Shown piece after piece: positions 1 to 8,382 of a stretch of DNA of 9,435 bases (within the stretch, counting starts at the first letter, position 1; the number at the start of each line of letters is the position of its first letter). The notes under the pieces were generated by a model. It was not told the DNA's origin. It saw only the letters and a list, made by a program, of their open reading frames with translations, and did no database searches. The stretch is from Deltaproteobacteria bacterium. Lineage in GTDB: Bacteria > SAR324 > NAC60-12. The translations under genes were made by a program, and so were the position numbers. The stretch covers positions 1 through 9,435 of the forward strand of contig PBZZ01000117.1 of assembly GCA_002730365.1 (NCBI GenBank). Reading direction: 5' to 3'.

Positions 1-1
1 G

Positions 2-94
2 TGGACTTTCGCTGCAGACAATGATGGTTTTAGAAGTATTCTTTTTGATCATCAACTTTGGATCGATTGCAAGCTACTGCCGCAAATATGGTAA
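2..94 (+). CDS. Possible 3' tail of an upstream gene (unrecognised)
   Basis: Frame 2 is open from the window edge to a TAA at 92-94 and reads WTFAADNDGFRSILFDHQ and onward for 30 codons. It overlaps the first part of the pssA-like frame. If the pssA-like gene really starts at GTG 126, this could be the end of the preceding gene with a 31 bp gap. A shorter alternative is frame 1, which ends at TGA 22-24 and overlaps ATG 21 as ATGA. I recognise no family in either tail, and 30 open codons can occur by chance. Confidence 0.25.
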   Translation, partial: WTFAADNDGFRSILFDHQLWIDCKLLPQIW

Positions 95-917
95 CTTTTG
101 CTTGGATGACCTTTGCCTAGGAGATGTGAAGCTACGTCGGCAAATTCTCGCTACGCTCCCAAACTCCCTGACTGTGATGAATGCCCTGATGGGGCTTCTG
201 GCTATCTGGTTCGCCCAGCAACAGGAAATGCATCAGGCTTATATCATTCTGGTCGGAGCTGCTTTCTTTGATAAATTGGACGGAGCCTTAGCGCGAAAAC
301 TCGGACTAATTCAACCTCCAGATCCGCAAAAGAAAAGGAATATCACCACGGGTGGCATTCTGGATGACATCTCTGATGGTGTTAGTTTTTGCTTAGCCCC
401 TGCAATCATATTTTATATTTTAATGGATCGGATTGATCATCCTAGCATGCAGATGCTTCCTTATGGTCTGATTGCAGTTATTTATGCTGTTGCTGGCATT
501 GCAAGATTGATCGCCTTTACTTTGGACACCACTCCAACTCCTGGCTTTTTTAAAGGCATCCCTACCCCGGGGGCGGCCCTGCTTGTAACGGCTCCGTTCA
601 TTATGCTTGAACAAGCCAGATTAAGTGAATCATCCAGTTTATTGATTTGGGTATATCTCTGCTCAGGAATAATGGTTCTTTGCTCACTACTGATGAATTT
701 TTACAAGATCCGATATATCCACGCTGGTCGCTATTTCAATCAAAATCCTTGGATGGGGAGAGCAACCGCCCTGATCTTAGTTGTCTTTGCGTTCACTGAT
801 TTCTTCGGTTACGTTGCCTTCATCTACATGCTTGGTTACGCCAATTCTCCACTTCTCCTCGGGAAAAATTCTCGAGAGGTCAGTAATCAGGAATCACATA
901 ATCCCGCCCACAACTAA
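21..917 (+). CDS. pssA: CDP-diacylglycerol--serine O-phosphatidyltransferase (PssA-like)
   Basis: Integral inner-membrane enzyme of the CDP-alcohol phosphatidyltransferase family, predicted to join CDP-diacylglycerol and serine to make phosphatidylserine, the precursor of phosphatidylethanolamine. In the 298-residue reading, the N-terminal helix LPNSLTVMNALMGL (46-59) matches the usual PNxLTxxN start of these enzymes. The catalytic signature has D84, D87-G88, A91-R92, G111, D115 and D119. SFCLAPA (122-128) and FFKGIPTPGAA (176-186) are typical of the phosphatidylserine synthase branch. Several hydrophobic segments follow to about residue 275. The spacing between AR and GxxxDxxxD is 18 residues rather than the usual 8. 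The start is uncertain: ATG 21 has no Shine-Dalgarno and is open to the window edge. GTG 126, just after AGGAG at 119-123 (spacing only 2), would give VKLRRQILATLPNSLT, closer to the usual family length. Family assignment is firm; serine as the head group is inferred. Confidence 0.85.
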   Translation: MMVLEVFFLIINFGSIASYCRKYGNFCLDDLCLGDVKLRRQILATLPNSLTVMNALMGLLAIWFAQQQEMHQAYIILVGAAFFDKLDGALARKLGLIQPPDPQKKRNITTGGILDDISDGVSFCLAPAIIFYILMDRIDHPSMQMLPYGLIAVIYAVAGIARLIAFTLDTTPTPGFFKGIPTPGAALLVTAPFIMLEQARLSESSSLLIWVYLCSGIMVLCSLLMNFYKIRYIHAGRYFNQNPWMGRATALILVVFAFTDFFGYVAFIYMLGYANSPLLLGKNSREVSNQESHNPAHN

Positions 918-929
918 CGGTTTTCAGTT

Positions 930-1967
930 TTGAACAGCGAAAATCCTGACCGCCTTGTTGCTCCAGAAATTCAGGATGGTGAGTCACAGGACTTATCCCT
1001 ACGACCAACCCTCCTCAGAGAATATATTGGTCAATCGACAGTAAAAGAAAATCTGCGGGTTTTCATTCATGCTGCTCGCAAGCGAGGCCAGGCAATGGAT
1101 CACGTGCTTTTGAGCGGTCCTCCGGGATTAGGCAAAACTACTTTGGCCAATATTTTTGCAAATGAACTAGCAGTTCCCTTGAGGTCTTCCTCAGGCCCTG
1201 TTGTAGAAAGACAAGGGGATCTAGCAGCAATTTTGACTAATTTAGAACCGGGATCTGTTCTATTTCTTGATGAAATCCATCGAATGAATCGAGTTGTCGA
1301 GGAAGTACTTTATTCAGCAATGGAAGATTTTACTTTGGACATCCTCATTGGGGAGGGTCCGGCAGCTAGAACAGTAAAATTAGACCTGCCAAGATTCACA
1401 CTTGTTGGAGCAACCACTCGTGCTGGATTATTAAGTGCGCCCCTGAGAGATCGATTTGGCATTCAATGTCGGCTTGAATACTACACCCCGGAAGAACTGA
1501 AGCTGATCGTCATCAGAGCTGCGGCTTTGCTCGAGATTGAAATCGTTGGAAAGGCTGCAATGGAACTGGCCACCAGATCTCGGGGTACTCCAAGAATAGC
1601 AAACCGATTGTTACGAAGATGTCGGGATTTTGCCGACTTAGAAACTGAAGGGATTATCACCCTGCCTCTGGTGCAGAAGAGCTTGGCACGAATGGGCATT
1701 GATGAACTAGGTTTGGACCAAATGGACTGTCACATACTTCGCACTATCATTGAAAAATACGATGGTGGTCCTGTAGGTTTGAACACTCTCTCTGCTGCTG
1801 TTTCCGAAGAACAGGACACCCTTGAGGAAGTATATGAACCCTTCCTCTTGATGCAGGGATTTCTTCAGAGAACACCCCGTGGCAGGATGGTAACCCGACA
1901 AGCCTATGAACATCTTGGGATAAACATTCGATCAGAAGATCAACTTCCTCTCTTTTCCAACAAATGA
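930..1967 (+). CDS. ruvB: Holliday junction branch migration ATPase RuvB
   Basis: Hexameric AAA+ motor that, with RuvA, drives branch migration of Holliday junctions in recombination and repair; RuvC normally resolves the junction. The 345-residue length is normal. Visible features are the N-terminal [12 protein letters not shown] (24-35), Walker A GPPGLGKT (63-70), Walker B LFLDEIHR (111-118), sensor 1 around LVGATTRAG (158-166), the arginine-finger segment LRDRFG (172-177), and sensor 2 [18 protein letters not shown] (218-235). The C-terminal winged helix contains [16 protein letters not shown] (279-294). The start is TTG 930: it is the only NTG codon between the in-frame TAA at 915-917 and the conserved domain. 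No clear Shine-Dalgarno precedes it, so translation may depend on the gene upstream, 12 bp away in the same frame. ruvA and ruvC are not in the window. The 3' end faces murA across 13 bp. Confidence 0.97.
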   Translation: MNSENPDRLVAPEIQDGESQDLSLRPTLLREYIGQSTVKENLRVFIHAARKRGQAMDHVLLSGPPGLGKTTLANIFANELAVPLRSSSGPVVERQGDLAAILTNLEPGSVLFLDEIHRMNRVVEEVLYSAMEDFTLDILIGEGPAARTVKLDLPRFTLVGATTRAGLLSAPLRDRFGIQCRLEYYTPEELKLIVIRAAALLEIEIVGKAAMELATRSRGTPRIANRLLRRCRDFADLETEGIITLPLVQKSLARMGIDELGLDQMDCHILRTIIEKYDGGPVGLNTLSAAVSEEQDTLEEVYEPFLLMQGFLQRTPRGRMVTRQAYEHLGINIRSEDQLPLFSNK

Positions 1968-1980
1968 ACTGGTACTTCCC

Positions 1981-3294
1981 TCAATAATCCACTCTCTGAA
2001 TATCCGCTCCAAGTCGGCGCAAGCGTTCATCAATTCTCTCGTAGCCCCGATCAATTTGATGCACGTTTTGGATGATGCTCTCACCTTTAGCACATAGTGC
2101 AGCAATCAACAGCGCCATTCCAGCCCGAATATCTGGGGATGAGACAGGCATACCCTGTAATTTAGACGGTCCTGAAACAACAGCTCGATGAGGATCACAG
2201 AGAAGGATCTGAGCTCCCATAGAGATCAACTTGTCTACCCAGAAGAGTCGGCTTTCAAACATCTTTTCGAAAATCAGCACCGTTCCTTTACATTGTGTCG
2301 CCACGACAGTCATGATGCTTGTAAGATCTGCCGGAAATCCGGGCCAGGGTGCGTCATCAATCTTAGGGATGCCAGGAGATTCGTGATTTATTTTCAAAGA
2401 CTGTTCTGCTGGAATCATTAAGTCATCACCTTCTATATTTGTAGTCACTCCAAGTCTTTCAAACATCATCCTGATCATTTTTAATTGATCAACGCCCGCA
2501 TTTCTAATCTTAAGCTGACTTCCTGTAACAGCTGCCAGACCGATGAATGAGCCCACCTCTGTGTGGTCAGGCTGGATAGTATATTCAGCACCATGCAAAC
2601 GAACACATCCATCTATGGTCAATAAATTACTACCAATTCCAGTGATGTGTGCACCCATTTTCAACAGGCATCTGCACAAACCCTGAACGTGAGGTTCACA
2701 TGCAGCATTGTAGATTGTTGTTCTACCCCACGCCATCACAGCTGCCATGATCGCATTCTCTGTCGCCATGACACTGGCTTCGTCGAGGTAAATTGAGATT
2801 CCACAAAGTCGATCTGTTTGCATCACATACTGCCCCTCTGAATCCAACTCAATCTTTACTCCCAATTGTCTTAGAGCAAGAAGATGAGTTTGAACGGGGC
2901 GCATTCCAATCCGATCACCACCGGGTGCGGGGAGGCGGATACAACCAGAACGGGCGAGCATAGGCCCAGCTAACAAGAATGATCCTCGAATCTCACGTGC
3001 TGCAGCGGTATCAGGATCACAATGATTTAATTGCCGAGATTCAAAACGCAACGAATGAGGACCAATTTCTTCAATAATGACACCCAAGCTCTCAAGCAGG
3101 TCCATCATTGATCGAATGTCGGCAATGTCAGGTACATTGTGCAGAATGACAGGTTCCTCCGTCAGTAAAACTGCTGCCAGTACAGGTAGAGCCTCGTTTT
3201 TATTTCCAGAAGGCGTGATCTCTCCTAGTAGCGGTTTCCCTCCCTGCACAATAAATTTCTCGTTAGATTTCATTTCGAATTCGTCATATCCCAT
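1981..3294 (-). CDS. murA: UDP-N-acetylglucosamine 1-carboxyvinyltransferase MurA (Asp active-site variant)
   Basis: Cytoplasmic enzyme that transfers enolpyruvyl from phosphoenolpyruvate to UDP-GlcNAc, the first committed step of peptidoglycan synthesis. It has 437 residues against about 420 in E. coli; the excess is a short N-terminal lead. Recognisable residues by comparison with E. coli MurA are K32-N33 in SGNKNEALP (K22-N23), R103 (R91), R132 in GMRP (R120), D323 in WPGFPADL (D305), R349 (R331) and R390 in DIRAGMALL (R397). The catalytic loop reads GGDRIGMRP (125-133), so D127 (codon GAT on the minus strand, 2914-2916) stands where E. coli has Cys115. Asp at this position is known in Mycobacterium tuberculosis, Chlamydia and Borrelia MurA and makes the enzyme insensitive to fosfomycin. 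The ATG at 3292-3294 is preceded by AGGGA with a 6 nt gap; an alternative ATG lies at 3271-3273. The gene stands alone on this strand, in opposite orientation to all others here. Confidence 0.96.
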   Translation of the reverse strand: MGYDEFEMKSNEKFIVQGGKPLLGEITPSGNKNEALPVLAAVLLTEEPVILHNVPDIADIRSMMDLLESLGVIIEEIGPHSLRFESRQLNHCDPDTAAAREIRGSFLLAGPMLARSGCIRLPAPGGDRIGMRPVQTHLLALRQLGVKIELDSEGQYVMQTDRLCGISIYLDEASVMATENAIMAAVMAWGRTTIYNAACEPHVQGLCRCLLKMGAHITGIGSNLLTIDGCVRLHGAEYTIQPDHTEVGSFIGLAAVTGSQLKIRNAGVDQLKMIRMMFERLGVTTNIEGDDLMIPAEQSLKINHESPGIPKIDDAPWPGFPADLTSIMTVVATQCKGTVLIFEKMFESRLFWVDKLISMGAQILLCDPHRAVVSGPSKLQGMPVSSPDIRAGMALLIAALCAKGESIIQNVHQIDRGYERIDERLRRLGADIQRVDY

Positions 3295-3300
3295 ACTTCA

Positions 3301-3305
3301 TCCCT
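3301..3305 (-). promoter_or_regulatory. Ribosome binding site of murA
   Basis: The minus strand reads AGGGA followed by TGAAGT and then ATG, a good Shine-Dalgarno with 6 nt spacing. It supports the ATG at 3292-3294 over the internal ATG at 3271-3273, which has no such motif before it. Confidence 0.6.
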
Positions 3306-3591
3306 GAAGAATTTAAACTCCTGTAAAAACTGACTCAAACCCACCACTGCAAAGGAGACACCGGAGATCTCTTTAATGAGCAGGATTTTTTTCAGCCGTT
3401 GATTAGATGATTGTTTGATTGAGACTAGAAATTGATAGGAATGATCAAGAATCAAGCACTGCTGGTAATTTTTTATAAATTGTATTTGTTTAAAAAGTTT
3501 CCAAATCTTACCGAAAAACCTGGAGTCCCTTTGACTTAGATGATAAGAATAGTGTTGTTTTCCAAAATTTTTACAATGGATGTCACCAGCC

Positions 3592-3598
3592 AGGAAGG
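3592..3598 (+). promoter_or_regulatory. Ribosome binding site deciding the Nudix gene start
   Basis: AGGAAGG lies just before ATG 3601; counted from AGGA (3592-3595) the spacing is 5 nt. The in-frame ATG at 3580 has only T/A-rich sequence ahead of it, and another ATG at 3576 is out of frame. This favours a start at 3601. Confidence 0.6.
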
Positions 3599-3600
3599 TA

Positions 3601-4185
3601 ATGCCGCCACTCCACCGCAGTAAAATTCTCCACGAAAAGTCGAATCACCTTACTAATTGGTTAGAATTCACAGAGATCGACTACCAGGACGAAGCTGGTC
3701 AGTTTCGCAGTTGGGAGGCAGTGCACCGAAGGTCTCGCAACGAGGCTGCGATCATCGTTGCGCAACTTCAGCCAAGTGGGAAATACATCCTGGTTCGTCA
3801 ATTTCGACCCCCAACCGGAGGGTATGTTCTAGAGTTTCCAGCAGGGTTAGTCGATTCTGGCGAGACTCCTGCAGAGGCCGCCATTCGGGAATTGAGTGAA
3901 GAGACCGGGTATCAAGGCATTGTTAGACTAGTAACAGAACCTATGTATTCATCTCCTGGCATGCTTGGCGAGGCTTGTCGTTTCGTTTTCGTTGATGTTG
4001 ATGAAAACTTACCCACTAACAAATCCCCCCAACCACAAACAGAGCCGGGTGAATTTTTAGATGTCTATGTGGTGAATCCTTCTGGAATTTCCAATCTACT
4101 GAAAAAGGAGGAGATGAGGACCTCACATGTGGACATTAAACTTTTTGCTTTTTTTAAAGATTTGTTTCCATCTTCGGAAGAATGA
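3601..4185 (+). CDS. Nudix hydrolase, NUDT5/ADP-ribose pyrophosphatase type
   Basis: Predicted Mg-dependent hydrolase that splits ADP-ribose or other nucleoside-diphosphate sugars into a nucleoside monophosphate and a sugar phosphate. From ATG 3601 it has 194 residues. The Nudix box is complete at about 82-104 (GLVDSGE, seven residues, then RELSEETGY, R96 to Y104, with E97, E100 and E101 as likely metal ligands). Upstream are FRSWEAVHRRSR, QFRPP (67-71) and GGYVLEFPAGL, a pattern shared with human NUDT5. The later SSPGMLGEA and PGEFLDVYVV also fit the ADP-sugar pyrophosphatase group. An in-frame ATG at 3580 would add seven residues but lacks a Shine-Dalgarno. The TGA overlaps the start of the RelA/SpoT gene in ATGA, so the two are probably translationally coupled. 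The family is firm; the exact substrate (ADP-ribose, ADP-glucose or similar) is inferred. Confidence 0.93.
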   Translation: MPPLHRSKILHEKSNHLTNWLEFTEIDYQDEAGQFRSWEAVHRRSRNEAAIIVAQLQPSGKYILVRQFRPPTGGYVLEFPAGLVDSGETPAEAAIRELSEETGYQGIVRLVTEPMYSSPGMLGEACRFVFVDVDENLPTNKSPQPQTEPGEFLDVYVVNPSGISNLLKKEEMRTSHVDIKLFAFFKDLFPSSEE

Positions 4186-6053
4186 TTGAGCCGTACTTAA
4201 TCCAAACCAAATATTCTGAGGTTATAAGCCCCAGTAATTTCTTGGAGACCAGGCCGTTTGCAGAGCCTGTTGCCTTATCAGAACTGGGGTCCCTCTTGAC
4301 TTCAGAACAATTGGGGTCAGATCGGTTGAATCACTTGAATAATCTGTTGAACAGCCTCTCACAAGTTTGTCAAACAAGTGATGAACTTCAGGCCGGGTTG
4401 CTGCTATACCTCTATCCCTCCTGTAAAGATTTCCGTGACCGGGTGACTCAGCAACTCTGTCATCCGAATGCCTACGAGATATTTTTAAGACTCCGCCAGA
4501 TTGATGGCTTATCCTTCAAGATGGAGACTGAAAAACAACTGACTCGAGCCAGAGATCTCATCTACGCAATGTGCGGTAATTTCTCGTTGATGATGGCTTT
4601 ATTACTGATTCGCCTCCACCGAATCCAGCAATTTGAAGACTTACCAGAATCCCACCGTGACTTGGTGGCAAAACAATCTCTCCACGTTTATGCGCCCCTG
4701 GCTAATCGACTTGGAATTTTCTGGATTAAAGCAGAATTAGAGGACCACGCTTTTCAAATACTGGAGCCTGATCAGTATTATCAATTGAAGAAGCTGGTTG
4801 CGAAAAAAAGAAATGAAAGATCGGCACTGGTAGAGTCCATGTCTCGCCAAATTCGCCAGACCTTACGCAAAGCAGGCCTCAATCACCAAGTTTATGGGCG
4901 TTATAAGCGCTTCTATTCTATCCATGAAAAACTTCAAAAAGTTGATCATCAATTTGAGCGAATCCAGGATTTGATCGCCCTTCGAATCTTGCTAGACGAT
5001 GTTGCTGATTGCTATGCTGCGCTGAGCTATATCCACGAGCGATGGTCGCACAGTGAAGATCGCTTCAAAGACTACATCACACAACCGAAGCCCAATGGCT
5101 ATCAATCCCTGCACACCACCGTAACCACATCGGAGGGAGATGATGTGGAAATCCAAATCCGCACACATGAAATGCATGCTGTTGCTGAATTTGGGATTGC
5201 TGCGCACTGGCTCTATAAAGAAACTCACCGTCGTTCTGCGGTTAAAGCTGATCTTAATAAGTCGTTTAAGAAGCTTGATCAGACTCTGCAATGCGTTTAT
5301 CCGATGACTCCTCAAGGAGATATCCTTGAACTTCCCAAAGGTGCTTCACCTGTTGATTTTGCTTACCACATTCATACTGATATTGGAAACCAGATTGCGG
5401 GAGTAAAAATCAACAACACCATCAGTAAAATCGATACCCAGCTGGAAAACGGCGACTTTGTTGAAATTTTGACTTCTCCTCGCCAACACCCAACCAAGGA
5501 ATGGTTGAATTTTGTAAAAACTCACAAAGCTCGTAGCAAAATCAGGCAATTTGTTAACCTTCAGAAACGAGAAGAATTCCGTCGTGATGCGTGGAGTATT
5601 TTAGAAAAAGATTTTCGGCACGCGGGTTTAAATTTGAATCGGATGGTTCGGGAAAACCGATTAGAAAATGAATGTCAGCTTCGTAAATCTCAATCCTTTG
5701 AGCACGTTCTAAATTGTATTGGGCAGGGCTCTCTGCGCTCACAGGAAATACTACAGTGGTTTGTGGACGCACCAAATGAGCATGCCGCCACATCAAGAAT
5801 TCAGCCCAAGAACAAGAAAACACCTTTAAGCATCAAGACACATTTCATAACTGGAAAATTTCATGTTTGTGTCGAGGGGCTAGAGGAAGCTGTTACCAGT
5901 CTAGCTGGTTGTTGTAAACCAGTGCCCGGCGATGACATTATTGGGTATATTTCTAAAAACAGAATGATCAAGATACACAAAAGAAACTGTGAATCAGCTA
6001 GTCATCTTGAAAATGATCAATTGCTTGCCGTCAACTGGATTGAGTTCGCTTAA
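4182..6053 (+). CDS. relA: RelA/SpoT-family (p)ppGpp synthetase with degenerate hydrolase domain and no ACT domain
   Basis: Stringent-response enzyme that transfers pyrophosphate from ATP to GDP or GTP. Of the 623 residues, about 45-180 align with the hydrolase domain. The metal-binding HD (as in LLHDVVEDT) is replaced by LLLYLYPSC (73-81), and LADRLHN by LLIRLHR (141-147), so hydrolysis is unlikely. APLANRLGI (171-179) leads into the synthetase domain: GRYKRFYSI (239-247), D263 in QDLIALRI, RFKD (294-297), GYQSLHT (306-312), EIQIRT (323-328) and AHW (341-343), all intact. A TGS domain follows (about 371-431, with VDFAYHIHTDIG), then a helical region, then the zinc-finger-like element C577, C578, H599, C603. 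The protein ends 20 residues later, so the usual C-terminal ACT/RRM domain is missing; the next 170 bp do not continue it. RFKD is the signature of bifunctional Rel/SpoT, whereas RelA proper has ExDD. The start ATG overlaps the preceding TGA. Confidence 0.95.
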   Translation: MIEPYLIQTKYSEVISPSNFLETRPFAEPVALSELGSLLTSEQLGSDRLNHLNNLLNSLSQVCQTSDELQAGLLLYLYPSCKDFRDRVTQQLCHPNAYEIFLRLRQIDGLSFKMETEKQLTRARDLIYAMCGNFSLMMALLLIRLHRIQQFEDLPESHRDLVAKQSLHVYAPLANRLGIFWIKAELEDHAFQILEPDQYYQLKKLVAKKRNERSALVESMSRQIRQTLRKAGLNHQVYGRYKRFYSIHEKLQKVDHQFERIQDLIALRILLDDVADCYAALSYIHERWSHSEDRFKDYITQPKPNGYQSLHTTVTTSEGDDVEIQIRTHEMHAVAEFGIAAHWLYKETHRRSAVKADLNKSFKKLDQTLQCVYPMTPQGDILELPKGASPVDFAYHIHTDIGNQIAGVKINNTISKIDTQLENGDFVEILTSPRQHPTKEWLNFVKTHKARSKIRQFVNLQKREEFRRDAWSILEKDFRHAGLNLNRMVRENRLENECQLRKSQSFEHVLNCIGQGSLRSQEILQWFVDAPNEHAATSRIQPKNKKTPLSIKTHFITGKFHVCVEGLEEAVTSLAGCCKPVPGDDIIGYISKNRMIKIHKRNCESASHLENDQLLAVNWIEFA

Positions 6054-6223
6054 TCTAGGTTATTAGTTCATTCCCCACTCATTCCTTCCGAATTCAAGCT
6101 ACTAATCAATTTATCTGTTCGACTGCCGATCACAAAACATATTGGGCTTTTTCACTGGACTGTTATGTGGGTCCACACATAATTTTGCAGGTTTGCTGAG
6201 TACATTTGTAGTGAGAAACTAGT
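6054..6223. other. Spacer between the RelA/SpoT gene and proC
   Basis: 170 bp without a gene or a recognisable terminator. It contains the dyad ATGTG (6165-6169) and CACAT (6176-6180) around GGTCCA, with an inner TGTGG/CCACA match. TTGGGC (6142-6147) and TATGTG (6164-6169), 16 nt apart, could be a weak promoter for proC overlapping that dyad. This is only a guess. Confidence 0.3.
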
Positions 6224-7027
6224 ATGAAATTAGCGGTTATTGGAGCTGGCAATATGGGGGGAGCGATCGCAACTGCGGTCATTCAGGCAGAACTAGTTCT
6301 TCCTAAAAATCTGCTATTGATCGAACCCGATGAAAAAAAGCGTGAAAATCTTGGAAATCAACTTTCCTGCGCTATATCCAATCAGTTTGGTGATTTATCT
6401 GAAAACTTTGATTTAATCCTTTTGGCTATCAAGCCTCAAATCTCGAGGGATGTGCTCATCAATCTTCGTTTTCATCTGCACCCACATCAACTCCTTCTTT
6501 CAATTCTCGCTGGGACCTCCATGGAGGTACTTCAACAACTAAGCGGTCACACCAAGGTTGTCAGAATTATGCCCAACACTCCTGCACAGCTAGCTCAGGG
6601 TATGTCAGTCTTTCATGCTGCTAAAGAAGTCAATTCGACTGAGAAAACACTTGTCAAGCAGCTACTAGATTCTTGTGGCAAGTGCTTCGAAGTACAGAGC
6701 GAGACCATGATTGATGCTGCTACCGCCATTTCAGGTAGTGGCCCTGCCTACCTGTTTTATCTCGGAGAGCAAATGGTCATGGCGGCTATGGAACTGGGAT
6801 TTTCCGAATCAGAAGCCAGTCAAATCGTCCAACAAACAATCTTTGGTTCTGCACAACTATGGTTGCATAGTGGTGAATCTCCGGGAACGCTCCGGCAACG
6901 AGTAACATCGCCTGGTGGAACCACAGCTGCTGCAATTGAAAAGTTCAATGACTTGAAGCTCAGCTTAGGAATTCAACAGGGAATCCATCAAGCGTTTTTG
7001 CGAGCTGTTGAACTATCAAAACCGTGA
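6224..7027 (+). CDS. proC: Pyrroline-5-carboxylate reductase ProC
   Basis: Cytoplasmic enzyme that reduces 1-pyrroline-5-carboxylate to proline with NAD(P)H, the last step of proline synthesis. At 267 residues it is of normal length. The Rossmann dinucleotide loop is GAGNMGGAI (7-15). The inner fold has AIKPQ (68-72), ILAGTS (94-99) and RIMPNTPA (114-121). The C-terminal dimerisation and active-site half has DAATAISGSGPAY (164-176) and VTSPGGTTAAAIE (227-239), both hallmarks of the family. No key residue appears to be missing. The ATG is preceded only by a weak GTGAG about 8 nt away. proB and proA are not in the window. The gene lies 33 bp before purA on the same strand and is probably cotranscribed with it. 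Confidence 0.97.
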   Translation: MKLAVIGAGNMGGAIATAVIQAELVLPKNLLLIEPDEKKRENLGNQLSCAISNQFGDLSENFDLILLAIKPQISRDVLINLRFHLHPHQLLLSILAGTSMEVLQQLSGHTKVVRIMPNTPAQLAQGMSVFHAAKEVNSTEKTLVKQLLDSCGKCFEVQSETMIDAATAISGSGPAYLFYLGEQMVMAAMELGFSESEASQIVQQTIFGSAQLWLHSGESPGTLRQRVTSPGGTTAAAIEKFNDLKLSLGIQQGIHQAFLRAVELSKP

Positions 7028-7039
7028 CTATCAACTTAG

Positions 7040-8359
<1,320 letters not shown>

Positions 8360-8382
8360 ATTACAGTTCACCAGCAACACCA

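Larger units (their letters stand above)
3295..3600. other. Divergent intergenic region between murA and the Nudix-RelA operon
   Basis: About 300 bp, AT-rich, with no convincing gene. It should hold promoters for murA (minus) and the Nudix gene (plus). On the plus strand TTGACT at 3531-3536 resembles a -35 box, but no good -10 box lies 15-19 nt downstream. The nearest AT-rich candidate, GATAAG at 3542-3547, is too close. Small dyads are present: TTGAT (3432-3436) and ATCAA (3444-3448) separated by 7 nt, and the palindrome GAGATCTC (3364-3371). Neither can be tied to a known regulator. Confidence 0.5.

Noticed and set aside
3270..3455. Minus-strand reading frame of 61 codons whose TGA overlaps the second ATG of murA (ATGA)
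   Set aside because: It starts at TTG with no Shine-Dalgarno, resembles no family I know, and overlaps the first codons of murA, whose first ATG has its own good ribosome binding site. Conservation in relatives would reverse this.
3531..3549. TTGACT as a sigma-70 promoter, or TGGAGT...TTGAC as a sigma-54 promoter, for the Nudix gene
   Set aside because: No acceptable -10 box at 15-19 nt, and the sigma-54 GG/GC pair is not at the required spacing.
4992..5315. Long minus-strand reading frame of 107 codons inside the RelA/SpoT gene
   Set aside because: It lies opposite the strongly conserved synthetase domain and shows no recognisable protein features; it is a shadow of the real gene.
6161..6185. 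TGTGG/CCACA dyad as a terminator for the RelA/SpoT gene
   Set aside because: The inner loop is only 2 nt, the outer stem 5 bp, and only four T residues follow; it is not a credible intrinsic terminator.
6054..6223. A tRNA, small RNA or broken ACT-domain remnant in the spacer
   Set aside because: No cloverleaf, no stable stem and no readable ACT motif in any frame.
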